64,000 nt of DNA, taken from the NCBI RefSeq assembly GCF_003991425.1, contig NZ_CP034346.1, positions 2,145,501 to 2,209,500 on the forward strand. Direction: 5' to 3'. The stretch comes from Paenibacillus lutimineralis (GTDB taxonomy: Bacteria; Bacillota; Bacilli; Paenibacillales; Paenibacillaceae). The translations under genes were made by a program, and so were the position numbers. The notes under the pieces were generated by a model that saw only the letters and a list, made by a program, of their open reading frames with translations, searched no databases and was not told the DNA's origin. Of the stretch, positions 42,946 to 52,650 are shown one piece after another. Position 1 is the stretch's first letter. Each line of letters begins with the position of its first letter.

Positions 42946-43542
42946 GTGAATAAAAGTTATGAAGTGGAATACTGCAACCTGGAACTCCGATTCGACCGTC
43001 GGCACATTCAGCAATTGATCCGTGATTTGATCCAAGACGGGTATTCTCTATACTGGAGCGAGAATGAGACGACTTTCATTATCTCAGTCCGTACAGGCCG
43101 CAAGCTGACGAAGCTGCGTTTTCAGCGTATAGCGAATGGATACAAGCTGGTTGGCGATTATGTTATCAAGGATGCCAAACTGGCCGAGTGGCTGGAGAAA
43201 TTAATCGGTGATCTACGCGGGCATGCTGTCGTAAAACGGTTCAAAGATCGGCAGATCGTGGTCGAGAACATTCTGTTCGGAGAACTAATCCGACAGGTAG
43301 AAATCAACGGAGTAGAACATAAGGTTATTTATCAAAAAGGGCCAGTGGTTGATGTGAAGAAAATGGCTGAATTATATATGGCTCAACTCGCGGAGAAGCA
43401 GCTTGAGCAGCTGCGGAAGGAGCTTGATGCAGAACTTGAGAAACTGTATGACGCTCTGCAAGAGGGAGATCAAGAGAGCGCCGAGGCTTGCAAGGAGAAA
43501 CTTCGTAAGATCAGGCTCGAATTAATCCGCCTGGAGTGGTAA
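42946..43542 (+). CDS. Hypothetical protein with C-terminal coiled coil
   Basis: 198 residues, GTG start with GGAGGGAG upstream. The N-terminal two-thirds are alpha/beta (EVEYCNLELRFDRRHIQQLI, then TTFIISVRTGRKLTKLRFQR). The last 60 residues are a charged coiled coil (EKQLEQLRKELDAELEKLYD). No membrane segment or known motif. Followed by the hairpin at 43637. Confidence 0.65.
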   Translation: MNKSYEVEYCNLELRFDRRHIQQLIRDLIQDGYSLYWSENETTFIISVRTGRKLTKLRFQRIANGYKLVGDYVIKDAKLAEWLEKLIGDLRGHAVVKRFKDRQIVVENILFGELIRQVEINGVEHKVIYQKGPVVDVKKMAELYMAQLAEKQLEQLRKELDAELEKLYDALQEGDQESAEACKEKLRKIRLELIRLEW

Positions 43543-43636
43543 ATTAATAGCCTTTAGCAAGGATAAATGATCGCCTTTTTGAAAATGAACTAAATACGAA
43601 CAATATAATTTTTGCAATCTGTGCAAAATATTATTG

Positions 43637-43668
43637 CAGGCCCCCTGAGAACCTGGGGCTTGTTTTAT
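43637..43668 (+). terminator. Terminator
   Basis: AGGCCCC/GGGGCTT stem followed by GTTTTA. Confidence 0.7.
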
Positions 43669-43758
43669 GAGGATATGATGAAGGTATTCACTTCTATTCA
43701 CAAAAGAGTTAAAATGATAGTATTGAAAAAAATAAACAGTGAGTAAAGGATGGAGACC

Positions 43759-45168
43759 ATGTCAAAACAACAAATTGGCGTTATTGGCCTTGCCGTTATG
43801 GGCAAGAATTTAGCCCTGAATATTGAAAGCAGAGGTTTTACCGTATCGGTGTTTAACCGTTCTCCGCAAAAAACTCATGATTTGCTCGAAAATGAAGGCA
43901 AAGGCAAAAACCTTGTCGGCACCTTCTCCATTGAAGAGTTCGTTCAATCTCTTGAAACTCCACGTAAAATTTTAATTATGGTACAAGCCGGTGCAGCTAC
44001 TGACGCAACGATTGAGAGCTTGCTTCCTCATCTGGATCAAGGTGATATTATTATCGATGGCGGCAATGCTTACTTCCCGGATACTCAGCGTCGCAGCAAA
44101 GACCTCGAAGCCAAAGGATTCCGCTTCATCGGTACTGGCGTATCCGGCGGGGAAGAGGGCGCGCTTAAGGGGCCTTCCATTATGCCAGGCGGACCGGAAA
44201 GTGCTTATAAACTTGTAGAACCTATTCTGACTGCAATTTCTGCAAAAGTAAACGGTGACCCATGCTGTACATATATTGGACCGGACGGCGCCGGGCACTA
44301 TGTGAAGATGGTGCACAACGGTATCGAATACGGAGATATGCAGCTTATTGGCGAAGCTTATCATTTGCTGAAGGATGTCCTCGGCACGGATGCCAAGGAA
44401 TTGCATGAAATTTTTAGCGAGTGGAACAAAGGTGAGCTCGACAGCTACCTGATCGAAATTACAGCTGACATCTTCTCACAATACGATGAAGAAACCGGAA
44501 AACCTATGGTTGACGTCATTCTTGACGCAGCTGGCCAGAAGGGTACTGGTAAATGGACAAGCCAAAGCGCACTCGATCTTGGAGTTCCATTGTCTATGAT
44601 CACTGAATCCGTGTTCTCCCGCTTCTTGTCTGCGATGAAGGAAGAGCGCGTGGCTGCAAGCAAGATTCTGAACGGCCCGGCTAAGAAGGAATTCAAAGGC
44701 GACAAGCAAGAATTCATTGAAAATGTACGTAAAGCTCTGTTCGCCAGCAAAATCGTATCCTATGCTCAAGGATTTGCACAAATGCGTTCGGCTTCCGATG
44801 AGTATGGTTGGGATTTGAAATATGGCAATATCGCTATGATCTTCCGCGGTGGCTGCATCATCCGTTCGCAGTTCCTGCAAAATATCAAGGATGCTTATGA
44901 TCGCGATGCTGCGCTTAAGAACTTACTGCTCGATCCTTACTTCAAGAACATCGTTGAGAGCTATCAAGATGCTTGGCGTAAAGTGATTGCCGCAGCAGTA
45001 GAGAACGGTATTCCAGTACCAGGCTTCTCTAGTGCCTTGGCTTACTACGACAGCTACCGTACAGATCGCTTGCCAGCGAACCTGCTTCAAGCGCAACGTG
45101 ATTACTTCGGCGCTCACACCTTCAAGCGTGTAGACAAAGAAGGCGTATTCCATCATCAATGGTTCTAA
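43759..45168 (+). CDS. gndA: 6-phosphogluconate dehydrogenase, NADP-dependent, decarboxylating
   Basis: 469 residues, full length. Cofactor motif [16 protein letters not shown] near the N-terminus; substrate motifs [16 protein letters not shown] and the catalytic Lys/Asn in [22 protein letters not shown]. Oxidises 6-phosphogluconate to ribulose-5-P with NADPH (pentose phosphate pathway). ATG at 43759 is preferred because AAAGG is 9 nt before it; the ATG 9 bp earlier sits on that site. Confidence 0.95.
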   Translation: MSKQQIGVIGLAVMGKNLALNIESRGFTVSVFNRSPQKTHDLLENEGKGKNLVGTFSIEEFVQSLETPRKILIMVQAGAATDATIESLLPHLDQGDIIIDGGNAYFPDTQRRSKDLEAKGFRFIGTGVSGGEEGALKGPSIMPGGPESAYKLVEPILTAISAKVNGDPCCTYIGPDGAGHYVKMVHNGIEYGDMQLIGEAYHLLKDVLGTDAKELHEIFSEWNKGELDSYLIEITADIFSQYDEETGKPMVDVILDAAGQKGTGKWTSQSALDLGVPLSMITESVFSRFLSAMKEERVAASKILNGPAKKEFKGDKQEFIENVRKALFASKIVSYAQGFAQMRSASDEYGWDLKYGNIAMIFRGGCIIRSQFLQNIKDAYDRDAALKNLLLDPYFKNIVESYQDAWRKVIAAAVENGIPVPGFSSALAYYDSYRTDRLPANLLQAQRDYFGAHTFKRVDKEGVFHHQWF

Positions 45169-45229
45169 GCCTGAGTAACTGGGCAGAGAAGCCCGTATCT
45201 CAGCAGAGCTCTATTATATAGAGCAAGAA

Positions 45230-45277
45230 TAAGACGTCGCACCCAGCGGATTTCCGCTTGCTGCGGCGTCTTTTTGG
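45230..45277 (+). terminator. Terminator of gndA
   Basis: AGACGTCGCA/TGCGGCGTCT stem with an inner AGCGGA/TCCGCT hairpin, then TTTTT. Confidence 0.85.
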
Positions 45278-45389
45278 AATCATTAGTGTATTTCCTGAGG
45301 GACTGAAGGATAGGCAGTGCCACATCAGCGTGCTCTTGTGTTATGATATGAAAAAAGTTTGCTGTCAAGCTGGAATTAAAGTAGGTGAG

Positions 45390-45905
45390 ATGTTGAGTAG
45401 TCATAAGGATAATATTATACTTGTCGGCATGATGGGGACTGGTAAATCAACAGTAGGGGCGCATTTGGCTGATAAGCTTGGCTACCGTCTGATTGATCTT
45501 GACCAGCAGATCGTGCAGCAGGCCGGCTGCTCTATTCCGGAGATCTTCGCTGAGAAGGGTGAAGCTTATTTCCGCGATCTAGAGTCGGATGTGCTTGATC
45601 GGGTCCTGCAAGAGGGTGGTATCGTTCTGGCCACCGGTGGAGGGGCTGTGCTGCGGGAGAGCAATTGCAAGTGCATGCTCGGGCATGGACAAGTTGTGGC
45701 CCTTGCTGCGACAGTAGAGGAGATTCTAAGCCGTGTTGGCGAAGATAAGAATCGACCCTTACTGGCCGGGGGCGCGAAGCAGCGGATAGAGACCTTGCTG
45801 GATGAACGAAAGCACGCTTATTTGTTCGCACATCATCATGTGAATACGACAGGTAAGAGTGTTGAACAAGTGTCAGATGAAATTTTAATGCTTTGCCGCG
45901 GTTAA
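45390..45905 (+). CDS. aroK: Shikimate kinase
   Basis: 171 residues. P-loop GMMGTGKST at residues 13-21, DLDQQIV (Mg/shikimate Asp), FRDLESDVL, TGGGAV, and the lid KNRPLL. Phosphorylates shikimate with ATP in chorismate synthesis. Several in-frame starts exist; ATG 45390 (or TTG 45393) follows AGGTGAG closely and gives the normal length. Upstream of aroA by 29 bp, so an aro pair. Confidence 0.9.
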   Translation: MLSSHKDNIILVGMMGTGKSTVGAHLADKLGYRLIDLDQQIVQQAGCSIPEIFAEKGEAYFRDLESDVLDRVLQEGGIVLATGGGAVLRESNCKCMLGHGQVVALAATVEEILSRVGEDKNRPLLAGGAKQRIETLLDERKHAYLFAHHHVNTTGKSVEQVSDEILMLCRG

Positions 45906-45934
45906 TCATCAATTCATAAAGGAGAACTTATAGT

Positions 45935-47239
45935 ATGGATGTTATCGTTAGACCAACGCCTGAGTTAAGGGGAGAGATCGGAGCGTTATCGTCAAAGAAT
46001 TATACAACACGTTATTTGTTGGTTGCCGCGCTGGCTGAGGGTACAAGCACGATTTATTATCCAGCCCACAGCGAGGACAGCGATGCGATGCGTCGTTGTA
46101 TTGCTGATCTTGGCGCTGTATTGGAAGAGGATGAAGAGAAAATCGTCATCACAGGCTTCGGGCGGCATCCGAAGGATATCAAGGAATTGAACGTAGGCAA
46201 TGCAGGCGCTGTGCTGCGCTTTCTATTAGCGATTGCGGCCCTGTCCCCGGATATTACCTTTGTGAATACGTATCCTGATTCATTGGGCAAGCGTCCGCAT
46301 GATGACTTGATCGAATCATTGCAGAGCATGGGTGTTGAAATCGAGCATCGGGATGGCAAGCTCCCAATTACTGTTCGTGGCGGTGCACCGAAGGGCGGCA
46401 AGATAAGAGTATCCGGTGCGGTCAGTTCGCAGTTCCTTAGCGCTCTACTGTTCCTCACACCATTGCTTGAAGAGGACAGTGAGATTGAGGTTGTCAATGA
46501 TCTGAAATCGAAGGTCGTTATCGGACAAACGCTAGAGGTGCTGGAACAGGCGGAAATTGTCATCCATGCCAGCGAGGATTTGATGAATTATAAAGTGCCT
46601 GGTCGTCAATCCTACCAAGCGAGGGATTATACGGTGCAGGGAGACTATCCAGGCTCAGCAGCAATTCTGGCTGCTGCGGCTGTGACGAATTCAGATGTGA
46701 AGGTGCATCGTCTGATGGAACAGAGCAAGCAAGGCGAGCGGGCAATCGTTGACGTACTGCGCATGATGGAAGTTCCACTAACCCATGAGAACGGAGTCGT
46801 TCACGTCCTCGGCAATGGTCACTTGAAGCCAATTGAGTTCGATGGCGATGCAGCGACAGATGCCGTACTCGCTATGGTAGCTGCTGCGGTCTTCGCCGAT
46901 GGCACATCCCGTTTTTATAATGTAGAGAATTTGCGGTACAAGGAGTGCGACCGCATTACTGATTACTTGAACGAGCTCCGCAAAGCCGGTGCCGATGTCG
47001 AAGAGCGCCAGGCGGAGATCATCGTGCACGGTCGTCCAGGTGAGTTGCCAGGCGGCGTCACAATCAATGCGCATTACGATCATCGGGTTATCATGGCTCT
47101 AACTGTTGTAGGTCTTCGTTGCCAGCAGCCGCTAGTCATCAAGGATGCGCATCATGTCGCCAAATCGTATCCAGGATTCTTCGACCATATTACTGCACTT
47201 GGGGGTAATGTGGAGTGGGTTGAAAACGGGACTTTGTGA
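45935..47239 (+). CDS. aroA: 3-phosphoshikimate 1-carboxyvinyltransferase (EPSP synthase)
   Basis: 434 residues. EPSP synthase signature parts: GNAGAVLRFLLA (in place of GNAGTAxR), SLGKRPHDDLI, SGAVSSQFLSALL, LRYKECDRI (in place of KESDRI) and DHRVIMAL. Condenses PEP with shikimate-3-P. Motifs differ from both textbook class I and class II enzymes, so it belongs to a divergent branch. AAAGGAG upstream. Co-oriented with aroK. Confidence 0.9.
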   Translation: MDVIVRPTPELRGEIGALSSKNYTTRYLLVAALAEGTSTIYYPAHSEDSDAMRRCIADLGAVLEEDEEKIVITGFGRHPKDIKELNVGNAGAVLRFLLAIAALSPDITFVNTYPDSLGKRPHDDLIESLQSMGVEIEHRDGKLPITVRGGAPKGGKIRVSGAVSSQFLSALLFLTPLLEEDSEIEVVNDLKSKVVIGQTLEVLEQAEIVIHASEDLMNYKVPGRQSYQARDYTVQGDYPGSAAILAAAAVTNSDVKVHRLMEQSKQGERAIVDVLRMMEVPLTHENGVVHVLGNGHLKPIEFDGDAATDAVLAMVAAAVFADGTSRFYNVENLRYKECDRITDYLNELRKAGADVEERQAEIIVHGRPGELPGGVTINAHYDHRVIMALTVVGLRCQQPLVIKDAHHVAKSYPGFFDHITALGGNVEWVENGTL

Positions 47240-47266
47240 ACATACATTTAGAGAGGAGTAAGCAAA

Positions 47267-47698
47267 ATGGCATTTGAAAATCCAAGCAGAGAGAAAATCA
47301 AAGAAATTCTAGAGAAGGCCGGAAATATTGCGATTGTCGGTTTGTCTGATAAGCCGGATCGTACTTCTCATATGATTGCTGAGGCATTGCAGAGCAATGG
47401 ATACCGGATTATCCCGGTCAACCCTGTCGTCTCGGGTGAAATTCTCGGCGAGAAGGTCTATCCATCGCTTAAGGATATTCCTGAGCCTATAGACATTGTT
47501 GATGTCTTCCGCCGCAGCGAATATACACCTGAGATCGCCAAGGAGGCGGTTGAGATCGGCGCTAACGTATTGTGGCTGCAGCAGGGCATCATTAACGAGG
47601 AAGCGGCTGACACCGCCGTTAAAGGCGGGCTCACCGTCATTATGGACCGCTGTATTAAGGTGGAGGACAGCCTCCTGATCGGCAAACGCCACGGTTAA
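47267..47698 (+). CDS. CoA-binding (YccU-like Rossmann) protein
   Basis: 143 residues. CoA_binding domain: IAIVGLSDKPDRTSHMIAEA near the N-terminus, IIPVNPVVSG, VDVFRRSEYTPEIA, VLWLQQGIIN and MDRCIKVE. Stand-alone form of the succinyl-CoA synthetase alpha N-domain; role unknown. 27 bp after aroA, GAGAGGAG site, likely in the aro operon. Ends before the hairpin at 47732. Confidence 0.85.
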   Translation: MAFENPSREKIKEILEKAGNIAIVGLSDKPDRTSHMIAEALQSNGYRIIPVNPVVSGEILGEKVYPSLKDIPEPIDIVDVFRRSEYTPEIAKEAVEIGANVLWLQQGIINEEAADTAVKGGLTVIMDRCIKVEDSLLIGKRHG

Positions 47699-47731
47699 GA
47701 GAATCAATCCAGAGCTAATAGGACCTTGAAT

Positions 47732-47764
47732 ATCGTCCGGTATAATCTATGCCGGGCGATTTTC
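47732..47764 (+). terminator. Terminator of the aro operon
   Basis: ATCGTCCGGTATA/TATGCCGGGCGAT stem (one G-U) followed by TTTC. Confidence 0.8.
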
Positions 47765-47841
47765 ACTTGTCTGCACTATTTCCTTTGACAAAAGAATGAG
47801 GCTGGGCTTACCATTAAGAAATAGAGAGAGACTATCCTATA

Positions 47842-47893
47842 AATGCGTGTTCAATAGTCAGAGTTCAGTACTGGCTTGTTGAACAACCTCTAT
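47842..47893 (-). repeat. Dispersed repeat, copy H (decayed, 52 bp)
   Basis: Keeps both termini (TGCGTGTTCAA ... TTGTTGAACAACCTCTAT) but almost no interior. Lies just upstream of ptsI. Confidence 0.6.
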
Positions 47894-47924
47894 AAGGGTT
47901 TAAATAGGTTTAGGGGGTCGAAAC

Positions 47925-49652
47925 ATGATACAAGGTATTGGTGCAGCGGCTGGTGTTGCTATCGGCAAGGCATTTGTGCTGCCCACCTGGGAATGGGATG
48001 TTCCGGATCGGCGAATGGAAAGTGTGGATTTGGCCAAGGAGTTCGAAAGGCTGTATGAAGGCATTAGAACGTCCAAGACTGAAATCGAGTTCATGAAGAA
48101 CGAGATTAAAGAGACGGTTGGAGTAGCAGAATCTAACATTTTTGATGCACATATCGCCATACTGGAAGATCCTGTTTTTATGAGTGAAATTCGCGGGATT
48201 ATAGAGCGTCAATACAAAGCGGCCGAAGTGGCTGTTAAAGAGGCGATTGATCATTTTGTAACGATGTTTGATCTGTTGGATGATGAGTATATGAAGGAGC
48301 GGGCGCTTGATATTAAGGATGTTGGTAACCGATTGCTTAAGCATTTGCTCGGAACCCCAGATATTACACTGCCTTCCGATACACAGCCCTATATCCTGGT
48401 AGCCCGGGAATTGTCCCCCTCACAGCTTGTCCATTTGAATCCACAGCGTGTGCTGGGGATGGTAACGATAGCTGGGGGCAAGACTTCGCATTCGGCAATT
48501 ATGGCACGAGCGCTTGGAATTCCACTCGTCTCAGGCCTGGAGGATTCCTTGACAGAGATATTTAAGACAGGCGATCTTCTGGTGATTGACGGGGATGAAG
48601 GAGCTATTTTCCTGAACCCGGATCATGTCATTATCGATCAATATACAGCGATTGCCGAGAGACAGCGGCGGAGGAAGGAACAACTGCAGCTACTCGCTAC
48701 GGTGGACCCTGTAACGAAGGATAATGTGCGGATGAAGCTGGCTGGCAATATTAGCTCGGTGAAGGATCTGGAGCTGACCTTCAAATATGGAGCGGAGGGA
48801 GTTGGGCTGTTCCGGACAGAATTTCTGTATATGGATCGGCTGGGCTTCCCAAGCGAAGAGGAGCAGTTTGAGGTCTACCGTCAGATCGCCGAGAGAATGG
48901 GAGAGCATTCGGTCGTGATCCGAACATTGGATATCGGCGGTGATAAGCAGCTGGAATACTTTACGATCCCTGAAGAAGAGAACCCAGTGCTGGGATTCCG
49001 GGCCATTCGTATAAGCCTTGATAATAAAGAAATTTTCAAAACGCAGTTAATGGCTATTCTGCGGGCAAGTGCTTACGGTAATGTTAAAATTCTCTATCCG
49101 ATGATCTCCTCGCTGGAGGAGGTTCGCAAAGCGAAAGAAATTTTGCAGGAAGCCAAGCAAGAACTTACCGCTAGAGGAATTGCCTATGACGACAATGTAC
49201 CGATCGGGGCGATGATTGAGGTCCCAGCAGCCGTAGCGATTGCAGATCTTCTGGCTCAGGAAGTAGATTTCTTCAGCATAGGCACGAATGATCTGGTCCA
49301 GTACGTGCTTGCTGTAGACCGGATGAATGAGAAGATTGCCCATATGTATCACCCTTTTCATCCGGCGGTACTACGTATGCTTCGACAGACCGTTATAGCG
49401 GCGAAGGAAGCGGGAATTCCGATCAGTGTATGCGGCGAGCTGGCCAGCGATGAGAGGGCACTTCCGATTTGGCTCTATCTCGGGGTAAGCAACCTGAGCA
49501 TGTCGTCGCAATCCCTTCTTCGCGTCAAGCACCGGATACTGAATATTTACGCTAGTGAGAGTCGTGAATTAGGCGCCCATTGCTACCGTCTATCGACGAG
49601 CACTGAGGTGGAAGCGGAACTGGTTCGTTACTTAGGAACCGAAGTACGTTAA
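47925..49652 (+). CDS. ptsI: Phosphoenolpyruvate-protein phosphotransferase (PTS enzyme I)
   Basis: 575 residues. Phosphorylated His in GGKTSHSAIMARALGIP, then VIDGDEGAIFLNP, PEP-binding GLFRTEFLYMDR, TLDIGGDKQLEYF, FFSIGTNDLVQY and the active Cys in SVCGELASD. Transfers phosphate from PEP to HPr. No ptsH lies beside it, unlike the usual ptsHI pair, so this locus is a stand-alone ptsI. ATG with AGGGGG-type site. Confidence 0.95.
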   Translation: MIQGIGAAAGVAIGKAFVLPTWEWDVPDRRMESVDLAKEFERLYEGIRTSKTEIEFMKNEIKETVGVAESNIFDAHIAILEDPVFMSEIRGIIERQYKAAEVAVKEAIDHFVTMFDLLDDEYMKERALDIKDVGNRLLKHLLGTPDITLPSDTQPYILVARELSPSQLVHLNPQRVLGMVTIAGGKTSHSAIMARALGIPLVSGLEDSLTEIFKTGDLLVIDGDEGAIFLNPDHVIIDQYTAIAERQRRRKEQLQLLATVDPVTKDNVRMKLAGNISSVKDLELTFKYGAEGVGLFRTEFLYMDRLGFPSEEEQFEVYRQIAERMGEHSVVIRTLDIGGDKQLEYFTIPEEENPVLGFRAIRISLDNKEIFKTQLMAILRASAYGNVKILYPMISSLEEVRKAKEILQEAKQELTARGIAYDDNVPIGAMIEVPAAVAIADLLAQEVDFFSIGTNDLVQYVLAVDRMNEKIAHMYHPFHPAVLRMLRQTVIAAKEAGIPISVCGELASDERALPIWLYLGVSNLSMSSQSLLRVKHRILNIYASESRELGAHCYRLSTSTEVEAELVRYLGTEVR

Positions 49653-50079
49653 ATCTTATTGATATAGAACGGACTATGAAAAGCAACGGGGCTGTCCAAT
49701 AAGTCCCTAAAATGAAAGCAGAACGGAAAAATGAGTTGTTTTTCCGTCCTGCTTTTCTTGTGCGTCTTTTTCTACTTAGCAGTTTAACCAATAGTGAAAG
49801 AGCAGTGTTTACGAATAAAGCGATTTATCTGTTACAGAAAAAAATGTTCAGGAAGCTTAAGATCGACCGACTGAGTTGGACGGACCCGCTTTAATTTGAA
49901 GCTGCACAGAGTTATTCAAATGAATTAAGTATAAGATTAAATGGACACCCAGTAAGCCAGTGTTTCCCTGATTTTGAGAAGACAAAGTACAGTAAGGCGA
50001 TTTTAAAAACAAACTATGAGATGATTCAGGCAGCGCAATTCATTATGAACAGGCCAGCCTATCACAAGGAGGAAAAAAG
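49653..50079. other. Long intergenic stretch without a recognised gene
   Basis: Contains a strong hairpin at 49715-49759 (AAAGCAG-ACGGAAAAA / TTTTTCCGT-TGCTTT), probably the ptsI terminator, preceded by a GGGGCTGTCCAATAAGTCC segment of the kind that borders transposon remnants. The 300 bp after it contain short frames with no ribosome binding sites. Possibly the scar of a lost mobile element. Confidence 0.5.
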
Positions 50080-51396
50080 ATGACACAACAGCGAGAAGAG
50101 TTAGCGATGGAGTGGCGGCAGGAGGGTAAACGGTATGCTGTGGATGTGAATGAGTTTGTAAGGATTGGAATGGAGAGCAACTGGCAGCAGAAACAGGCGG
50201 ATCCGGAAGAAGACAAGCGCCATCGACTGGTCGGCAAAGTACTGAAAGAAATCAAGGCAGCCAACGAGACTGGAAACATCGCGGAGCTGCGCTCCCAATT
50301 TCCACCTGCCACCTGGCCTTTTTCCGATATATATCAGGACAAAATGCAAGGCGTAGAGCCTATCACAATCATGCTTAATGGAGGCATCCTCTTCCAAACC
50401 AGCGATTCCGCGCAGCCGCAAATCTATGTAGCGGATGCGACTAGCATAGAGGCCTTTGCTAATATATACAGTGCAGGCGTCTCTCCTGATCGAAAATATG
50501 TAGCGCTGGCAGACGACAAAGAAATTCGTGTTCTAGCCGAGCCGGATTGTAAGCTCCAAGGTACTGTAGCCGCTCGTTATAAGTGGGCTGCGCTGCAGCG
50601 GCAAATAAAAGATATTTTACCTCAATACGAGTCACTCGCCGATGATGAAATACCTGCAAGAAGCCTTATAAAAATGGTTCCTTTCGAAAACGGACAGTCT
50701 CTCTTGCTCGTATCGAGCGGGGGAACCTTTCTTGTGGAGCAGGAGCATGTGACTCTACTCCACCCCGATCCGGCTACATATGGAGATGACGAGGACGAGG
50801 AAGACCGCTATATCGGTGATGCCATGATGCATGGGGCGGTATCGCCGGACAATCGCTGGATCGCCTTCGGCGGCCAGTGCAGTGAGCATTTGCTGCTCGA
50901 TACCAAGGAACGGGTCATTCATGAGATCGCACCTGTATCCAGTTACCCGCATTATTGCACCTTCTCTCTGGATAGCCGGGAGGTCTGGTTCAATGCCTGC
51001 CATTTCTATAACGGGGAGACAATTAAAGTTCCAATCGCCGAGTTGACAGACAATGCAGCTACTGTTGACAAGGAATGGCCCAGCATGGATGGAGACATGC
51101 GAGTATACGCCGCGGCTACAGTATCGAATGGCCAAATTCTCGGCGATGCTTACGGTTACCTGCGCCTTATTAACAGCGAAGGTGAGGAGATTTGGCGCTA
51201 TTTTGTCGGCAGTACGATTAGCGGTCTTGCCGTGTCGGCTGATGAAGCGCTGCTTGCCGTGGGAACGTACGGCGGTATGCTGCATTTTATTGATTTACAG
51301 AGCGGAGAAAGAGATATGTATACGATCGGCAATGCACCGATCCAGGAGATGGCCAGATGGATCATCTGGAAGGACGAGGCGCCGCTGCGCTGGTAG
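50080..51396 (+). CDS. Cytoplasmic beta-propeller-like (WD40-type) protein
   Basis: 438 residues, ATG with AAGGAGG 10 nt upstream. A short helical N-terminus (to ~85) is followed by repeating beta segments of about 45 residues with patterns such as GVSPDRKYVALADDKEIRVL, GAVSPDNRWIAFGGQ, CTFSLDSREVWF and GLAVSADEALLAVGTYGGML, as in bacterial propeller proteins. No signal peptide. Scaffold or sensor role is possible; function unknown. Confidence 0.65.
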   Translation: MTQQREELAMEWRQEGKRYAVDVNEFVRIGMESNWQQKQADPEEDKRHRLVGKVLKEIKAANETGNIAELRSQFPPATWPFSDIYQDKMQGVEPITIMLNGGILFQTSDSAQPQIYVADATSIEAFANIYSAGVSPDRKYVALADDKEIRVLAEPDCKLQGTVAARYKWAALQRQIKDILPQYESLADDEIPARSLIKMVPFENGQSLLLVSSGGTFLVEQEHVTLLHPDPATYGDDEDEEDRYIGDAMMHGAVSPDNRWIAFGGQCSEHLLLDTKERVIHEIAPVSSYPHYCTFSLDSREVWFNACHFYNGETIKVPIAELTDNAATVDKEWPSMDGDMRVYAAATVSNGQILGDAYGYLRLINSEGEEIWRYFVGSTISGLAVSADEALLAVGTYGGMLHFIDLQSGERDMYTIGNAPIQEMARWIIWKDEAPLRW

Positions 51397-51522
51397 CTGG
51401 AAATGTTGTATCATGCTGCGGAAAAACACCGCTGCAGGATACAGAAGTCCTGCCATATGCACCCCTGCTCAGCTAAGCATGGCATGCCATTGCTATCGGG
51501 TTTGTAAGATCTTATGATGAAT

Positions 51523-51570
51523 AAGGGCTTCCCTCTAGGTTTAAAAACCAAGGGATGGCCCTTTCTTTAT
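51523..51570 (+). terminator. Terminator of the propeller gene
   Basis: AAGGGC-CCCT-GGTTT / AAACC-AGGG-GCCCTT stem followed by CTTTATT. Confidence 0.75.
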
Positions 51571-51640
51571 TCTATAAATTAAGATTATTACTTTAGTAGT
51601 ACTTCACACGCCCCTTTTGCGTTTGACCTGATCACTCGGA

Positions 51641-51819
51641 CGGACATAATTGACCGTTAGCGTTGTTCCTTTGGTACTCTGCTCTTTTAACGGACAATTA
51701 TGTCCATTAAAAAGGGGAAATGTCGCGTAAAACCGCATTTTTGTTTCTAATGGTCGAAAGTGTCCGTTAGAAGAGCTTAGTTGTTTTTTTCTTGCTCTAA
51801 CGGACATTTTTGACCGCTT
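51641..51819. repeat. Array of four TAACGGACA/TGTCCGTTA palindromic units
   Basis: Units at about 51641-51660, 51688-51709, 51747-51770 and 51797-51819, each a 20-24 bp imperfect palindrome of the form TAACGGACA-N-TG(T/A)CCGTTA, spaced 48-60 bp. REP-like. The rest of 51397-52010 has no gene. Confidence 0.7.
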
Positions 51820-52010
51820 GATAAGTCCTATCACACTGTTTTTTAGGATTCCTATGCCTCATATCAGGGGAGAATACTGACCATTTTGTCTATTGCGCTT
51901 TGCGAGCTCCAATGGTTTTAGTGGTACAAAAATGTGGATATTTCCATATTTTTAGTTCCGTATTCCCGCTGTTTTGTCCTTTCTGAACAACCCCGTTGCT
52001 TTCTCTCAAG

Positions 52011-52535
52011 TTATTTAGCTGCAAGTGCGTCGACATAAGCTTTGCCGTAAGGCGGCAAATCCGGTGGACGGCGTGCAGAGATGATATGTCCATCGACAAC
52101 GACGGGCTCATCCTTCCAAATCGCCCCGGCATTCTCCATGTCGTCGCGAATGCCTGGCGTTGAGGTGACCGTGACGCCTTTCAGAATTCCGGCTGAGATC
52201 AGTACCCAACCGGCGTGGCAGATCTGTCCGATCGGTTTCTGGGCCGCATGCAGCTGGCGGATCATCTCCAGTACCTTGGGATAGCGGCGGAGCTTGTCAG
52301 GAGCCCAGCCTCCGGGTACAAGAATGCCATCATATTGATTTGCAGAGATTTCCTCAAAGGAGAATTCAGCTTCTGCAGGAACCCCATATTTGCCGATGTA
52401 TATTTTGCCTTTCTCCGGGCCGACGAGATGAACTTCGGCCCCCTCTTCGCGGACGCGGTAAATCGGATACCATAGCTCCAAATCCTCGAACTCCTCATCT
52501 ACCAACGCGATCACTTTTTTTCCAGTTAGTCTCAA
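52011..52535 (-). CDS. DJ-1/PfpI-family protein
   Basis: 174 residues. Nucleophile elbow GQICHAGWVL with the Glu in DEEFEDLELWYP; ends PPYGKAYVDALAAK. The PfpI/YhbO branch includes proteases, glyoxalases and stress chaperones; activity cannot be told. TTG start at 52535 chosen for GGGGGAG 5 nt upstream. Confidence 0.85.
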   Translation of the reverse strand: MRLTGKKVIALVDEEFEDLELWYPIYRVREEGAEVHLVGPEKGKIYIGKYGVPAEAEFSFEEISANQYDGILVPGGWAPDKLRRYPKVLEMIRQLHAAQKPIGQICHAGWVLISAGILKGVTVTSTPGIRDDMENAGAIWKDEPVVVDGHIISARRPPDLPPYGKAYVDALAAK

Positions 52536-52650
52536 TATAGTCTCCCCCTGTCTGAAATGAGTCTTGACGAAAATCGATTTCAATATTTTAATTGTATCAA
52601 ATGTGAATCAAAGATTACATACAGCACAGATGTGATTATGAGGTGATACC

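Noticed and set aside
51641..51819. CRISPR array
   Set aside because: Units are palindromic and imperfect, only four, with spacers not of constant length and no cas genes in the window.
51604..51834. 76-codon leftward frame over the palindrome array
   Set aside because: It exists only because the repeated TGTCCGTTA units are open in that frame; no ribosome binding site, and internal repetition mirrors the DNA repeats.
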